Assembly (NCBI GenBank): GCA_944389295.1
Contig: CALXLV010000032.1
Coordinates: 1-64,000, forward strand
Length of the DNA stretch: 64,000 nucleotides
Origin: an uncultured Spirochaetaceae bacterium
GTDB lineage: Bacteria > Spirochaetota > Spirochaetia > Sphaerochaetales > Sphaerochaetaceae
Direction: 5' to 3'
A program made the position numbers and the translations under genes. Below are positions 25,832-35,064 of this stretch, in pieces (positions within the stretch are counted from its first letter, which is position 1; every line of letters begins with the position of its first letter). The notes under the pieces are model-generated. The model saw only the letters and a list, made by a program, of their open reading frames with translations. It was not told the DNA's origin and did no database searches.

Positions 25832-26674
25832 TTATCCTTTTGTCGCTCCAGCCGTAAGACCGGTTATAAACTGTTTCTGTGCAAGTATGTAGACGATTAT
25901 CATCGGCAGCGTTGATATCGTGAGCGCTGCAAACATCTGCGGATAATCCGTACTGTATTCTCCGATGAACTTTATGACTCCCAGGGGAAGCGTCTTGAGC
26001 GCATCGGTACGGAGCATAAGATTTGACAGGAAGTATTCATTCCATGTGTTTAGTCCGCTGAATACAATCTGGATCATTATCGCAGGCTTTATCAGCGGAA
26101 GGATGATCTTCGCGAATGCAGAGAACCTGTTGCATCCATCTATCAGAGCCGCTTCCTCAAGACTCTTCGGAAGTGATACAAAGAATGCCCTTAAGAGGAA
26201 AACACCAAAACTTATAGCCTGTCCTGCAAGAACGATTGAAAGTCCTATGAGGTTATTTACAAGACCAAGTTTCAGGGCTACTGAATAAGTCGGCATTCCC
26301 AATACGCCGCCAGGAATCATCAGTCCGATCAGAAGGAAAGTATATATTGCTTTCTTGAACCTGAAGTTCATTCTCGCAATCGTATAGGCCGCACAGCAGT
26401 TGACAGGCAGAAGAATAAGAAGGAAAACACCCGTCACTATTATTGTATTGAGGTATTTAGTCCCAAGGTCACCGTACTGCCAAGCGCCTATATAGTTCTT
26501 CCATACAGGTTCCGAAGGGAAGCCCCATATATTCAGGTAGAACGTACTCGTATCCTTCAGTGATCCGAAAATCATCCATATAACGGGGTAGATTGTTATA
26601 ACGAGGAAGAATATAAGAACCGCCCAGATAAGAATGGTTGATATGGCACTCTTGGCCGTATGTCTGTTTTTCAT
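25832..26674 (-). CDS. Sugar ABC transporter permease, MalG type
   Basis: The 280-aa membrane protein has six predicted helices and the cytoplasmic EAA loop that contacts the ATPase (EEAALIDGCNRFSAFAKIILPLIKPA). It belongs to the carbohydrate-uptake CUT1 group. Together with the MalF-type permease and binding protein encoded upstream it forms an importer. No ATPase is encoded in the operon, so a shared MsiK/MalK-type ATPase elsewhere is expected. Confidence 0.92.
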   Translation of the reverse strand: MKNRHTAKSAISTILIWAVLIFFLVITIYPVIWMIFGSLKDTSTFYLNIWGFPSEPVWKNYIGAWQYGDLGTKYLNTIIVTGVFLLILLPVNCCAAYTIARMNFRFKKAIYTFLLIGLMIPGGVLGMPTYSVALKLGLVNNLIGLSIVLAGQAISFGVFLLRAFFVSLPKSLEEAALIDGCNRFSAFAKIILPLIKPAIMIQIVFSGLNTWNEYFLSNLMLRTDALKTLPLGVIKFIGEYSTDYPQMFAALTISTLPMIIVYILAQKQFITGLTAGATKG

Positions 26675-26684
26675 AATTCCCTCC

Positions 26685-27581
26685 TCAGTCTGTTGTGTTT
26701 TCTTCTCTGGTCATGACCTTGAACTGTGCAAAGCCAATAATGAATACCATTGCGAACAGAACCATCGACATGGCATTCGCCTGACCGAGATTCCTGTAGG
26801 AGAATGCTGTCCTGACTATGTATGTCAGGGATACATCCGTTGAGCCGAACGGACCGCCCTGCGTCATGACGTTGACGAGGTTGTAGTTGTTGACGAACGC
26901 ACCGGTAATTGCAAGAAGGACATTCATGACGATGACGCTGTTGAGCTGCGGTATCGTTATATGCCAGAACTTGCGGAACCAGTTCGCTCCGTCTATATCA
27001 GCAGCTTCGTAATATGTCTCAGGAATAGCCTGGAGACCTGTATAATAGAGAACAAGGTGGAATCCTATCCATTTCCATATGTCAACAGCTGCCACGGAAT
27101 AAAGCGCGATATCAGGATCACTGAGCCATCCCTGACTGAGCCCTCCCAGTCCCACCAGGTTAAGCACGCCGTCAAGTATTCCGAACGTCGGATTGTAGAC
27201 CCATGTCCACAGCACTCCGATTACGACATATGAGAACGTAACGGGCATATAGAGCGCGGTCCGGCAGAATGTCGTACCATGCTTGCGGCTTATAAGCATA
27301 AGAGCAAGAGCGAGGCCGATTCCATTCTTAAAGACCGTTATGACCAGCGCATAAACAAATGTGTTCTTGATGGCATTCCAGAACTGAGGATCACCAAATA
27401 CATGCTTGTAATTCGTGAACCCAAGCCACTTCATATCTGAAAGGCCATCCCACTTAAACAAACTGGTATAGAAACCATAGAAGAACGGACTGATTACAAA
27501 CATGATGAACAGCACTATTGCTGGTAATACCATCAGGTATGGGAAAACTCTGTCCAACTTCTTTGAAACTGTAATATTCAT
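26685..27581 (-). CDS. Sugar ABC transporter permease, MalF type
   Basis: The 298-aa membrane protein has six predicted helices and an EAA loop (YYEAADIDGANWFRKFWHITIPQLN). It is the heterodimer partner of the MalG-type permease encoded 10 nt downstream and receives substrate from the binding protein encoded upstream. The CUT1 family imports mono- to oligosaccharides and polyols; the substrate cannot be named. Confidence 0.92.
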   Translation of the reverse strand: MNITVSKKLDRVFPYLMVLPAIVLFIMFVISPFFYGFYTSLFKWDGLSDMKWLGFTNYKHVFGDPQFWNAIKNTFVYALVITVFKNGIGLALALMLISRKHGTTFCRTALYMPVTFSYVVIGVLWTWVYNPTFGILDGVLNLVGLGGLSQGWLSDPDIALYSVAAVDIWKWIGFHLVLYYTGLQAIPETYYEAADIDGANWFRKFWHITIPQLNSVIVMNVLLAITGAFVNNYNLVNVMTQGGPFGSTDVSLTYIVRTAFSYRNLGQANAMSMVLFAMVFIIGFAQFKVMTREENTTD

Positions 27582-27629
27582 ATTCTATCCTTCTCTTTCT
27601 GGCTTCTATACCAGCCTTCTCTTAACTTG

Positions 27630-29018
27630 TTACTCCGCGTAACTTTCCGGGATGTATGCAGGTGTTACTGCTGCCCAGTCTTCTTCAGTCCAGCTGTTCC
27701 ACCAGTCATAGTCATAGCCATAATCAACAATGCGTTCATATGTGCTCTGAATCTCTTCACAAGCCTGCTCCGCTGTCATATATCCGGTGCCAACCGCAGG
27801 AATATTGCGGGCAACAACATCATTGACCTCAGCCGGCCATATCCAATCAAGATACGCTATCGAATGCTTAGCGTGGTTCTCATTGATCGTCTTTATGAAT
27901 TCGCTGTCTCCAGCAGAAACACCATTGACGCTTGGAATGATCGGCGCGCATGTAGCAATTACCTGTCCTGCCCATTCCGGCCTCGTCATGAATTCGACGA
28001 ATTTCATGATGATGTCATAATTCTCAGGATTGCAGAATGAAGGTATGAACCATCCGCCGCCGCTTCCTGTACCATGGCGCGACTGTGATCCGGGAACCAT
28101 AACAGGGAATTCAAAGATACCTACTTCAAATGCATCTCCGACAACCTGCATTATGTTCGTATATTCCCATGTACCTCCGAAGAACATCGCGGACTTGCCC
28201 TGTGAGAACGCTGCCCTCATTCCGTCTGCGTTGGTGTTGAGACTGTCAGAATCAATAAGGCCATCATCAAAGAACTTCTTTATGAGATTGAAGCCTTCTA
28301 TCTCTTCCGGACCTGTGAATGAGCGCTCACCACTGAGGAATTCATTTACGTTCTCTACGGACTTGTTTCCAGAAGCCTGCTCATATGTCTCGAAGAACCA
28401 CATCGGCCAGTAGATCGCCAGAGTTCCCTGCTGCAGAATCGGAGTGATTCCAAGCTCAGACCTTATCGTATCGCAGATAGCGACGAGCTCATCATAAGTC
28501 TTGGGCTCACTGAGTCCGAGATCCTCAAACATCTGCTTGTTGTAGTAGAAGGTCGTAGAACCGCCGCTTCCAATCGGGAATGCCCATACCCTGTCGCCGA
28601 CCATACAGCCCTCAAGCATTCCGGAAGCGAATCTGTCCGCATACGGCTTTATGAGTTCTGTCATGTCAGTAACGATTCCTGCTGGTGCCAGAGAATTTCT
28701 TATGACACGGGTACCGCATGAGTAGAGGTCAATAGTCTCCCCTGCAAGTTTTGCAGCCTGAAGGTTCTCAGCAGTCTCTTCTATCGTTCCCTGCCATTTG
28801 ATTACAACCTGAACATCAGGATTTTCCTCCATGAAAGCCTCTGCCATTGCCGCCCAGACTTCCTCCTCTCCTGGGTACATTCTTGTATGTCCGGCAATTG
28901 TGAGGATACGTTTTCCTGAAGTGTCCTCAGTCGCGGCAGGAGTCTCCTTACCTCCTCCTGCGAAAACAGACATAGCAACGACGAGTATCAATGTAAAAGC
29001 TATCCATCGTTTCATCAT
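27630..29018 (-). CDS. Sugar-binding protein of the ABC importer
   Basis: The 462-aa family 1 extracellular solute-binding protein has a signal peptide ending VFA before GGGKETPAATED. There is no lipobox cysteine, so it is either periplasmic or held by an uncleaved signal; this GGGKE style is familiar from spirochaetes. The mature part shows ANPDVQVVIKWQG-like and FSQGKSAMFFGGTWEY segments typical of the family. AGGAGA precedes the ATG. It shares the operon with the two permeases. Confidence 0.9.
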   Translation of the reverse strand: MMKRWIAFTLILVVAMSVFAGGGKETPAATEDTSGKRILTIAGHTRMYPGEEEVWAAMAEAFMEENPDVQVVIKWQGTIEETAENLQAAKLAGETIDLYSCGTRVIRNSLAPAGIVTDMTELIKPYADRFASGMLEGCMVGDRVWAFPIGSGGSTTFYYNKQMFEDLGLSEPKTYDELVAICDTIRSELGITPILQQGTLAIYWPMWFFETYEQASGNKSVENVNEFLSGERSFTGPEEIEGFNLIKKFFDDGLIDSDSLNTNADGMRAAFSQGKSAMFFGGTWEYTNIMQVVGDAFEVGIFEFPVMVPGSQSRHGTGSGGGWFIPSFCNPENYDIIMKFVEFMTRPEWAGQVIATCAPIIPSVNGVSAGDSEFIKTINENHAKHSIAYLDWIWPAEVNDVVARNIPAVGTGYMTAEQACEEIQSTYERIVDYGYDYDWWNSWTEEDWAAVTPAYIPESYAE

Positions 29019-29053
29019 AATTCTCTCCTTTTGTTTTTATGTGTCTTGTTTTC

Positions 29054-30046
29054 CTATTTGATGATCAGTATTGCGGCAACAGCCATCAGGATACCGAACG
29101 CCAGCATGAGTTTTGTTTTCACCGATGTCTTATTGAATTCGCCAAGTACAAGTCCCCAGAGATACTGCCATAGGTTGTATGTTGTACTGAGCGGCCATGC
29201 GATGGCATAACTGATGACCGGAGCTGATACCGCATATCCAAGATTTCCGCCATAATGGCAGAACGCACTTATGAAACTCATGAGGATGCAGTCTTTCCGT
29301 GTCCTGAAATTGAACGCCTCTTTCCACTGGTGCTTCATTGAGAGCTGCACCCCGGAGAAGACAAGCGTGCCAATAAAAGAACCCGTTGCAAGGAGCGCGA
29401 TGCACAGCAATGCGGGGATTCCTTCCGGACGCAGATCCGTTTTCACTGTGAGGGACTGTGCCAGTGCATAGTTCGGAGTAAGGAATATCGTACTGAAAAG
29501 AAGCAGCGCGGTATTACGGTGTCTCTTGCTAGCCTCTTCCTCATACGAGCTGTTGCCCTTAACCAGACCATGATCCTTATTTCTTGAGATAGTTGCGAAC
29601 TGACATACTATCGTACTGAGTATAAGCAGCACAGCACCGGCAAGAATTTTCTCAATAGACTGTCCTTCCCTTATTCCTCCGAAAAACGCGGAAATAAGCG
29701 TTCCCATCAAAACACCGGTTGTAGCCATAATGGAAGTGGAGATGACAACTCCGACATTCTTGACCACAATGACATTAAGCTGGACACCCACAGAGAATAC
29801 TGCACCGCAGAAAAGAGCGATCATGCAGCGGCTCCAGTTGGAAGCGATGATCTCTCCCAACGGTTCCTGAACAAAGAAAGGCTTTATGATAAGGACAGCA
29901 GCCCAGACAATCACGGCAGAGAAGAAATACAGCCAGAGCATGAATGCTGCAACAGGCCATCCCCTCAGTTTCTTTCCAAACTGATACCAGCTTCCCCACA
30001 GAACTGTCGTTATGACCAAAAGGATCATTGCTGCTGTCAACGTCAT
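29054..30046 (-). CDS. DMT-superfamily sugar permease (RhaT/GRP-like)
   Basis: The 330-aa protein has about ten hydrophobic segments in two similar halves, with a charged central loop (SRNKDHGLVKGNSSYEEEASKRH). It resembles the L-rhamnose/glucose-ribose porter branch of the drug/metabolite superfamily, as shown by LWGSWYQFGKK near the N-terminus and a late AIAWPLSTTYNLWQYLWG block. It would give the pathway a second, ion- or gradient-driven uptake or export route beside the ABC importer. The substrate is unknown. Confidence 0.75.
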   Translation of the reverse strand: MTLTAAMILLVITTVLWGSWYQFGKKLRGWPVAAFMLWLYFFSAVIVWAAVLIIKPFFVQEPLGEIIASNWSRCMIALFCGAVFSVGVQLNVIVVKNVGVVISTSIMATTGVLMGTLISAFFGGIREGQSIEKILAGAVLLILSTIVCQFATISRNKDHGLVKGNSSYEEEASKRHRNTALLLFSTIFLTPNYALAQSLTVKTDLRPEGIPALLCIALLATGSFIGTLVFSGVQLSMKHQWKEAFNFRTRKDCILMSFISAFCHYGGNLGYAVSAPVISYAIAWPLSTTYNLWQYLWGLVLGEFNKTSVKTKLMLAFGILMAVAAILIIK

Positions 30047-30059
30047 TCCACCAACCTCT

Positions 30060-31127
30060 TTAGAGCTTCACGGCATTCATCATTCCGTACGCGAGTCTTA
30101 TATCCTTGATTGCATCCTCTCCACTGGTCAGCGGAGTCTTCCCATTCACTATACAGTCATAGAAATGAAGAAGCTCATTTCTGTAGGATTCCTCAAATCC
30201 TGTGACAATTTCCTTATCTACATTGACCATCGAACCAGGCTCATTCTCATTTACAATGACCTTTGTCGGATGGTTCTTCAGATATGGCCACGGGAAAGAG
30301 AGAGTCATGTTCTTTTTGGGAGAATAGACACTCAGTTTTTCATCCCAGTCCCGTCTGTCCATTGCGAGTCCGGATTCAAAAAGACATCTGAACTCACCAT
30401 ACTGAAGGACGGAAACGATATATGTTCCCTGGAACACATCACAGAAAAGTATCTCCGGATCTCCGAATGTATGGCGCATCAGAATTGTGTCATGGGTTGA
30501 AAGGCCGAGCATAAGGCTGTATGCAGGACCGAGATGGGCCCGTTCAGGACCAAGCTGATCGGCAATCGCCTTATCAATGTCAGCCTTGCCCTTCTCGATG
30601 ACCTCCGCCGGTATATCGTTTCCTCTGATTATGTTGAATATCAGATTGTTGGAATCGAACGAACCTCCGAAATCATGAACTCTTACAAGACTGATTCCCT
30701 CAAGATCTTTAGCCGCTTTGCTGAAATACTCAAATGCGGGATCATAGCATTTCATATATCCCACGAGAACGATCGCATTGTGGGCTTTCGCTTCCCTTAC
30801 GATTTCCTCAGCCTGTTCGATATTGTATGCAAGCGGTTTCTCAATGAGCATATGCTTTCCGGCACGGGCGGCGCAGAGACCTGGCTCATAATGATCTTTT
30901 GTACAGATTATCACGGCATCAAGATCGGGGTCCTGCACCATCTTCTCCATATCGGTATAGCGGCCAGATTCGGGAACGCCGTATTTCTCTCCGAGTGCCT
31001 CGACAACACTGCGGGAAAGATCACAGAGAGAATGCAGCTCAAACTGATCAAGCTCTCTGAGGTATGGAAGATGCTCAATCTGGGCAATAGCTCCGCATCC
31101 GATTACTCCTATACGTACTTTTCTCAT
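30060..31127 (-). CDS. Gfo/Idh/MocA-family oxidoreductase
   Basis: The 355-aa protein starts with the NAD(P)-binding motif IGVIGCGAIAQIEHLPYL and carries the catalytic-lysine region EKPLAYNIEQAEE. The long C-terminal alpha/beta domain places it in the IolG/Gfo/Idh group, which oxidises or reduces a secondary alcohol on sugars and cyclitols. Next to the IolE-like enzymes, an IolG-like role (making the keto compound that they then convert) is a reasonable inference. The gene lies 13 nt after the dehydrogenase stop. Confidence 0.88.
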   Translation of the reverse strand: MRKVRIGVIGCGAIAQIEHLPYLRELDQFELHSLCDLSRSVVEALGEKYGVPESGRYTDMEKMVQDPDLDAVIICTKDHYEPGLCAARAGKHMLIEKPLAYNIEQAEEIVREAKAHNAIVLVGYMKCYDPAFEYFSKAAKDLEGISLVRVHDFGGSFDSNNLIFNIIRGNDIPAEVIEKGKADIDKAIADQLGPERAHLGPAYSLMLGLSTHDTILMRHTFGDPEILFCDVFQGTYIVSVLQYGEFRCLFESGLAMDRRDWDEKLSVYSPKKNMTLSFPWPYLKNHPTKVIVNENEPGSMVNVDKEIVTGFEESYRNELLHFYDCIVNGKTPLTSGEDAIKDIRLAYGMMNAVKL

Positions 31128-31140
31128 GACTGCTCTCCTC

Positions 31141-32163
31141 TTACGGTTTTACGATCACCTTGACAGCCTGCCCTTTCCGCAGTTTCTCCAGACCTTCCTC
31201 AATTCTTTCGAGAGGGATGACATCTGTGATAAGGGCATTTATGTCTATACATCCATCCTCAAGGATTCTGACGGCAGCGGGGAATGTCGCATTGGCAAGC
31301 CATGTTCCCAGAACACGGATCTCCTTTGTCGTTATCTCGCACTGCTTTATCTCCGCAGAAGCCTTCTTGTTGACTCCAAAGAGAACGATCGTTCCATCCT
31401 TGCGCACAAGATCTATAGATGAAGCGAGCTGTGAGCCTGTAACGTCAAACACATAATCTGCGCCTATCCCCGTCTCCTTATAGACAATATCGTGCACATT
31501 CTCCTCTATGGGATTCAGCACTGTACCAAGAGAAAGTTTCTTAGCGAATTCATTTCTCCATGGAGATGTCTCAAGGATGAACATTCTCGAAATACCTGAA
31601 GCCTTAAGAAGCTGTGCAATCATGAGACCGATGGGACCGGAACCTATGATCACTGCGCTCTCACCCGGCTTGATATCAACTTTATTCAGGCCGTTGACAG
31701 CACAGGCAAGCGGTTCCGCACAGGATGCAACCTCAACACTCACGCTTTCAGAGATCTTGTAAGCTACTGTAGAGTGGATTCTGACATATTTTGCGAAAGC
31801 TCCATCATAATCGATTCCAAGGGCCTCAATGTGTGTGCACTGATTCGGAAGGTTCTTCCTGCAGTATTCACAGTTTCCGCAGTAATAGTTCGGATTGACA
31901 ACCACGCGGTCACCTATTTCAAGGTGATGCACCATACTGCCCTTTTCCACTACGGTCCCGCACAGCTCATGCCCGAGAATCGTTCCGTCGGTAGCAATAT
32001 ATCCTGGAGGATCTGCAGTAATATGCACATCTGTTCCGCAGATACTGACAGCCTCGACCTTAAGAATAACCTCATCTGGAAGCTGGATCTGAGGTACCTG
32101 TACTTCCTTCAGTACGAAACGGCCTTTACCCTCAAATACTCCAGCAAGCATTGTCCCTTCCAT
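31141..32163 (-). CDS. Zinc-dependent medium-chain alcohol/polyol dehydrogenase
   Basis: The 340-aa MDR protein has the catalytic zinc site (ICGTDVHI, GHELCGTVVEKG) and the structural zinc cysteines (CGNCEYCRKNLPNQC). The coenzyme motif is GSGPIGLM. It resembles sorbitol/threonine dehydrogenase-type enzymes and would oxidise a polyol or sugar alcohol with NAD(P). GGAGG precedes the ATG by 8 nt. Within the operon it supplies a second redox step beside the Gfo/Idh enzyme. Confidence 0.9.
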   Translation of the reverse strand: MEGTMLAGVFEGKGRFVLKEVQVPQIQLPDEVILKVEAVSICGTDVHITADPPGYIATDGTILGHELCGTVVEKGSMVHHLEIGDRVVVNPNYYCGNCEYCRKNLPNQCTHIEALGIDYDGAFAKYVRIHSTVAYKISESVSVEVASCAEPLACAVNGLNKVDIKPGESAVIIGSGPIGLMIAQLLKASGISRMFILETSPWRNEFAKKLSLGTVLNPIEENVHDIVYKETGIGADYVFDVTGSQLASSIDLVRKDGTIVLFGVNKKASAEIKQCEITTKEIRVLGTWLANATFPAAVRILEDGCIDINALITDVIPLERIEEGLEKLRKGQAVKVIVKP

Positions 32164-32179
32164 GAAAAATACCTCCTTA

Positions 32180-32575
32180 TCAGAATGTCACTCCGGCCAC
32201 AAGTATCACGTTGGCATACGAAGAGCATTCACCAGTCCTTATGAAAACAAGAGCTTCCCTGGACATCTTCTTGAACTCCTCATGGGATACCGAAGATGAA
32301 GGAATATCTCCCAGGATTTCCCGGATATCCTTGAGAACAGAAGGATTCGCCTTCTCTATCTCGGCTGCATAGACATATGACTCAATCTTCATCTCTTCCG
32401 CTATTGCGCGGAGAACATCCGAAAAGGAAGGCAGTCCGGGAAGAAGTGAAATGTCCACGACTTCACACTCTGAGGGAATCGGAAGTCCGGGGTCACAGAT
32501 CACCATAGTCTGCGTATGCCCGATCCTCGAAATGAATTCCTCTATCCTGTAATTGAGTATTCCGTGCTTTTTCAA
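32180..32575 (-). CDS. rbsD: D-ribose pyranase
   Basis: The 131-aa protein matches RbsD, which interconverts pyran and furan forms of D-ribose or related sugars. MKKHGILNYRIEEFISRIGHTQTMVICDPGLPIP includes the family histidine and aspartate region, and the C-terminus RTGECSSYANVILVAGVTF is typical. The start overlaps the rbsK stop by 4 nt. With RbsK it points to a ribose-like furanose as an intermediate or substrate. Confidence 0.93.
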   Translation of the reverse strand: MKKHGILNYRIEEFISRIGHTQTMVICDPGLPIPSECEVVDISLLPGLPSFSDVLRAIAEEMKIESYVYAAEIEKANPSVLKDIREILGDIPSSSVSHEEFKKMSREALVFIRTGECSSYANVILVAGVTF

Positions 32576-33498
32576 AATCTTCCTCCTTTTGAGGCGAATT
32601 CATCTACTTCTTTTCTGGTCGGGATAGATGTCTGCGCGCCTTTCCTGGATACGGAAATCGTCGAGGCATTATTCGCGAAGGCTATCGCTTCCTCAATGCT
32701 TCTTCCCTCTGCAAGATATACGCAGACCGCACCATTGAACGTGTCTCCTGCCGCCGTTGTGTCAACGACTGCTATGTCTGGAGGCGTAAAAAGACGGTGA
32801 TCTTCCGGACTGACAAGCATTGCCCCGCGGCCTCCGAGGGTAACGATGACATTGCGAACTCCCTTTCCAAGAAGTTTCTCTGCCGCTTTCACAATCTCTT
32901 CATCTGATGAGATGCTCATTCCGCTCATCTTTCCGAGTTCCGTCTCATTAGGAGTTATGTAATCTATGCATGGATACAGGGATTCTTCAAAGGAATCCGG
33001 AGCGGGGGCAGGATTCAGAATGATGGTCTTTTTCAGTTCAGCACCAAGACGTATCGCATATTCGGCACTTTCCTGAGGTATCTCAAGTGAAATGAGAATT
33101 ATATCTGATTCCTCAAAAGCATTTCTGTTGGACTTCAGATATTCCACGGAACAGTCATCATTCGCTCCCGGCACGGCGACAATCGAGTTGCGGCCTTTCT
33201 CATCCACCAGTATATATGCAGTACCTGTCTGCATATCTGCCCTGTGAATGAAGTCCGTATTAAGACCGGCCTGCCCGAACATATCCAGAAGTATCTGTTC
33301 ATCCCCGTCATTGCCAATGGAGGAAAGAAACACAACGGAACCGCCGAGCTTTCCTGCGGCAACCGCCTGATTAGCGCCTTTTCCTCCTGGATTCTTCTCC
33401 ACAGAAAGTCCGTGTACAGTCTCGCCGGGGGCAGGAAGCATTTTCGTTCTCACGACGATGTCTACATTGGAACTTCCAACCACCAAAATCCTTTTCAT
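32572..33498 (-). CDS. rbsK: Ribokinase
   Basis: The 308-aa PfkB-family kinase has the sugar-binding NPGGKGANQAVAAGKLGG and the catalytic DTTAAGDTFNGA with the base Asp. Phosphorylation of ribose or a close analogue is expected. It is the first gene of the long operon, 53 nt downstream of a TTGACA promoter and opposite the LacI regulator. The specificity of PfkB kinases in such clusters often differs from ribose, so the name is provisional in substrate. Confidence 0.9.
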   Translation of the reverse strand: MKRILVVGSSNVDIVVRTKMLPAPGETVHGLSVEKNPGGKGANQAVAAGKLGGSVVFLSSIGNDGDEQILLDMFGQAGLNTDFIHRADMQTGTAYILVDEKGRNSIVAVPGANDDCSVEYLKSNRNAFEESDIILISLEIPQESAEYAIRLGAELKKTIILNPAPAPDSFEESLYPCIDYITPNETELGKMSGMSISSDEEIVKAAEKLLGKGVRNVIVTLGGRGAMLVSPEDHRLFTPPDIAVVDTTAAGDTFNGAVCVYLAEGRSIEEAIAFANNASTISVSRKGAQTSIPTRKEVDEFASKGGRF

Positions 33499-33517
33499 CT
33501 GAACTCCTTTTTTTGCT

Positions 33518-33556
33518 TCTGTAATTGCAGAGTACCATGTCCTGCAAACTTGTCAA
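33518..33556 (-). promoter_or_regulatory. Sugar operon promoter with candidate LacI operator
   Basis: On the minus strand TTGACA (33556-33551), a 16-nt spacer and TACTCT (33534-33529) form the rbsK promoter. A 14-bp near-palindrome, TCTGTAATTGCAGA (33518-33531), overlaps the -10 and transcription start, where a repressor would block. It lacks the central CG usual for LacI-family sites, so its link to the divergent regulator is tentative. The rest of 33499-33764 is strikingly A/T-rich and holds no gene. Confidence 0.5.
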
Positions 33557-33764
33557 GAAATTTATTTTCAATTTATTTTCAGTTTATATTCATAAATTAT
33601 TATCATATATACAAAGAAAATATATTGATACAAAATCGCAAAACTGCAAATATACTGAAAAATTTTTCTTATAATTTTAGAGCTTATTCTTGCAATTATG
33701 TTTCAATTTGGCTAGACGCATCACTGCTTTTGCTATAAAGTTTGAGAAAGCATAAGGGGAACAT

Positions 33765-34775
33765 ATGCAGCAGCTTACGCAAAAAGAAATAGCGAGCATC
33801 TCAGGAGTCTCTATAGCGACCGTATCAAGGTATCTTTCAGACCCCTCTTCAATCCGTGAGAAAACAAAACGGAAGATCGAGAATGCATTGGAATCCTATA
33901 AAAAGAAGATACTGAAAACCCATTCCAATATGATCGCCTTCGTCATACCGGATATCGAGAACCCGTTTTTCCCCATGCTTCTGAAAGGAATTGAAAGCGT
34001 ATCAAGAACTCATGGATATACACTTATGATCTATAATTCCGAAGGAAATCCGACAAATGAGGAACGGATACTGGGAGATCTGCTGGATATAAACGTAGCG
34101 GGAATAATCCTTATACATTCAGGAAGAACAAGTCCTATGCTGAAGGATATAGTCAAGAACCGCAAAATCCCAATCGTGTTTCTTGATCGTGTTCCTGATA
34201 TGGAAAACATAAATACCGTGTCGTCAGACAACTTCGACGGAATGTATCAGGCGGTGAAATACCTGACTTCGCTCGGGCATTCACGGATATTGTATATATC
34301 AGGACCAAAGGACCTCTCAACGGAAAAGGAAAGACTGAGAGGTTTCAAAGCGGCATTGGCAGATTCCGGCACGGACACTTCAGGATTCAGCCAGATTAAC
34401 TGTGAATACAGCAAGACAACAGCTTATGAAGCGATAAAGCAGATAATTTCCGCCGGCAAATTCAACTACACCGCAGTATGTGCTTCAAATGACCTGATGA
34501 TGTGCGGAGTATATCAGGCCCTTACAGAGAAAGGAATCAGAATCCCGGAAGATGTCTCACTGATAGGATATGACGATATTCTGATATCTTCACTGCTGAA
34601 CATTACCACTGTCAGACAGCCTTTTGAAGAAATGGGAAAAAACGCCATGCTTCAGCTTGTTTCCGCAATCGCCTCGCCATATATGCTGAAATCGAACATC
34701 ATTTTGTCCACGGGGCTGATAATACGAAATTCATGCAAGATGCCCCCCCCCTTTTTTATCGAAATAACACATTAG
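33765..34775 (+). CDS. LacI-family transcriptional regulator
   Basis: The 336-aa protein has an N-terminal helix-turn-helix (LTQKEIASISGVSIATVSRYLSD) and a hinge, then a periplasmic-binding-like effector domain (VIPDIENPFFPMLLKGIE, SDNFDGMYQAVKYL, GYDDILISSLLNITTVRQPFEEMG). It is divergent from the sugar operon and probably represses it until a pathway sugar binds. AGGGGA precedes the ATG, with TATAAA further upstream. The last codons run through a C9-T6 tract, so the tail MPPPFFIEITH is prone to slippage frameshifts. Confidence 0.92.
   Translation: MQQLTQKEIASISGVSIATVSRYLSDPSSIREKTKRKIENALESYKKKILKTHSNMIAFVIPDIENPFFPMLLKGIESVSRTHGYTLMIYNSEGNPTNEERILGDLLDINVAGIILIHSGRTSPMLKDIVKNRKIPIVFLDRVPDMENINTVSSDNFDGMYQAVKYLTSLGHSRILYISGPKDLSTEKERLRGFKAALADSGTDTSGFSQINCEYSKTTAYEAIKQIISAGKFNYTAVCASNDLMMCGVYQALTEKGIRIPEDVSLIGYDDILISSLLNITTVRQPFEEMGKNAMLQLVSAIASPYMLKSNIILSTGLIIRNSCKMPPPFFIEITH
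34743..34757 (+). repeat. C9-T6 homopolymer tract at the end of the LacI gene
   Basis: Nine consecutive C (34743-34751) are followed by six T (34752-34757) inside the last eleven codons of the regulator. Gain or loss of one C would replace the C-terminal tail. The family domain already ends before the tract, so the functional effect may be small. The stretch 34776-35002 has no convincing gene; a 40-codon minus-strand frame ending at 34849 is not recognised. Confidence 0.7.
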
Positions 34776-35002
34776 ATTGAGGATGCAAAGAGAATACGGA
34801 TCATCTCATCAGAATTCTTGATCTTCTGCGTATTCCTGTAGTCTGATATCAGATAAAGCACTCCTCACTGAGATCAAAAAATTTCAGAGAGTTTTTGGCA
34901 GCTGCCTCGCTTATCGCTCTTTTGCCATGTTTCATATCTGAAATCACCGCTTTTATCCCGTCCTTATTAAGCTATCTCCGAAACATGCCTGCAAGTTTTC
35001 AG

Positions 35003-35040
35003 AAAAAATGCCACCGCCGGCATATCATCCGCGATGGCAT
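35003..35040 (-). terminator. Terminator of the ankyrin gene
   Basis: ATGCCA (35008-35013) and TGGCAT (35035-35040) form the stem base, with G/C-rich pairing inside, followed on the minus strand by a run of six T. It lies 25 nt after the stop at 35065. Confidence 0.75.
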
Positions 35041-35064
35041 GCAGTTCAGGAACTGGAGTTCAGA

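Noticed and set aside
34849-34970. Forty-codon minus-strand frame (MKHGKRAISEAAAKNSLKFF)
   Set aside because: It is bounded by stops, has no ribosome binding site and matches nothing I recognise.
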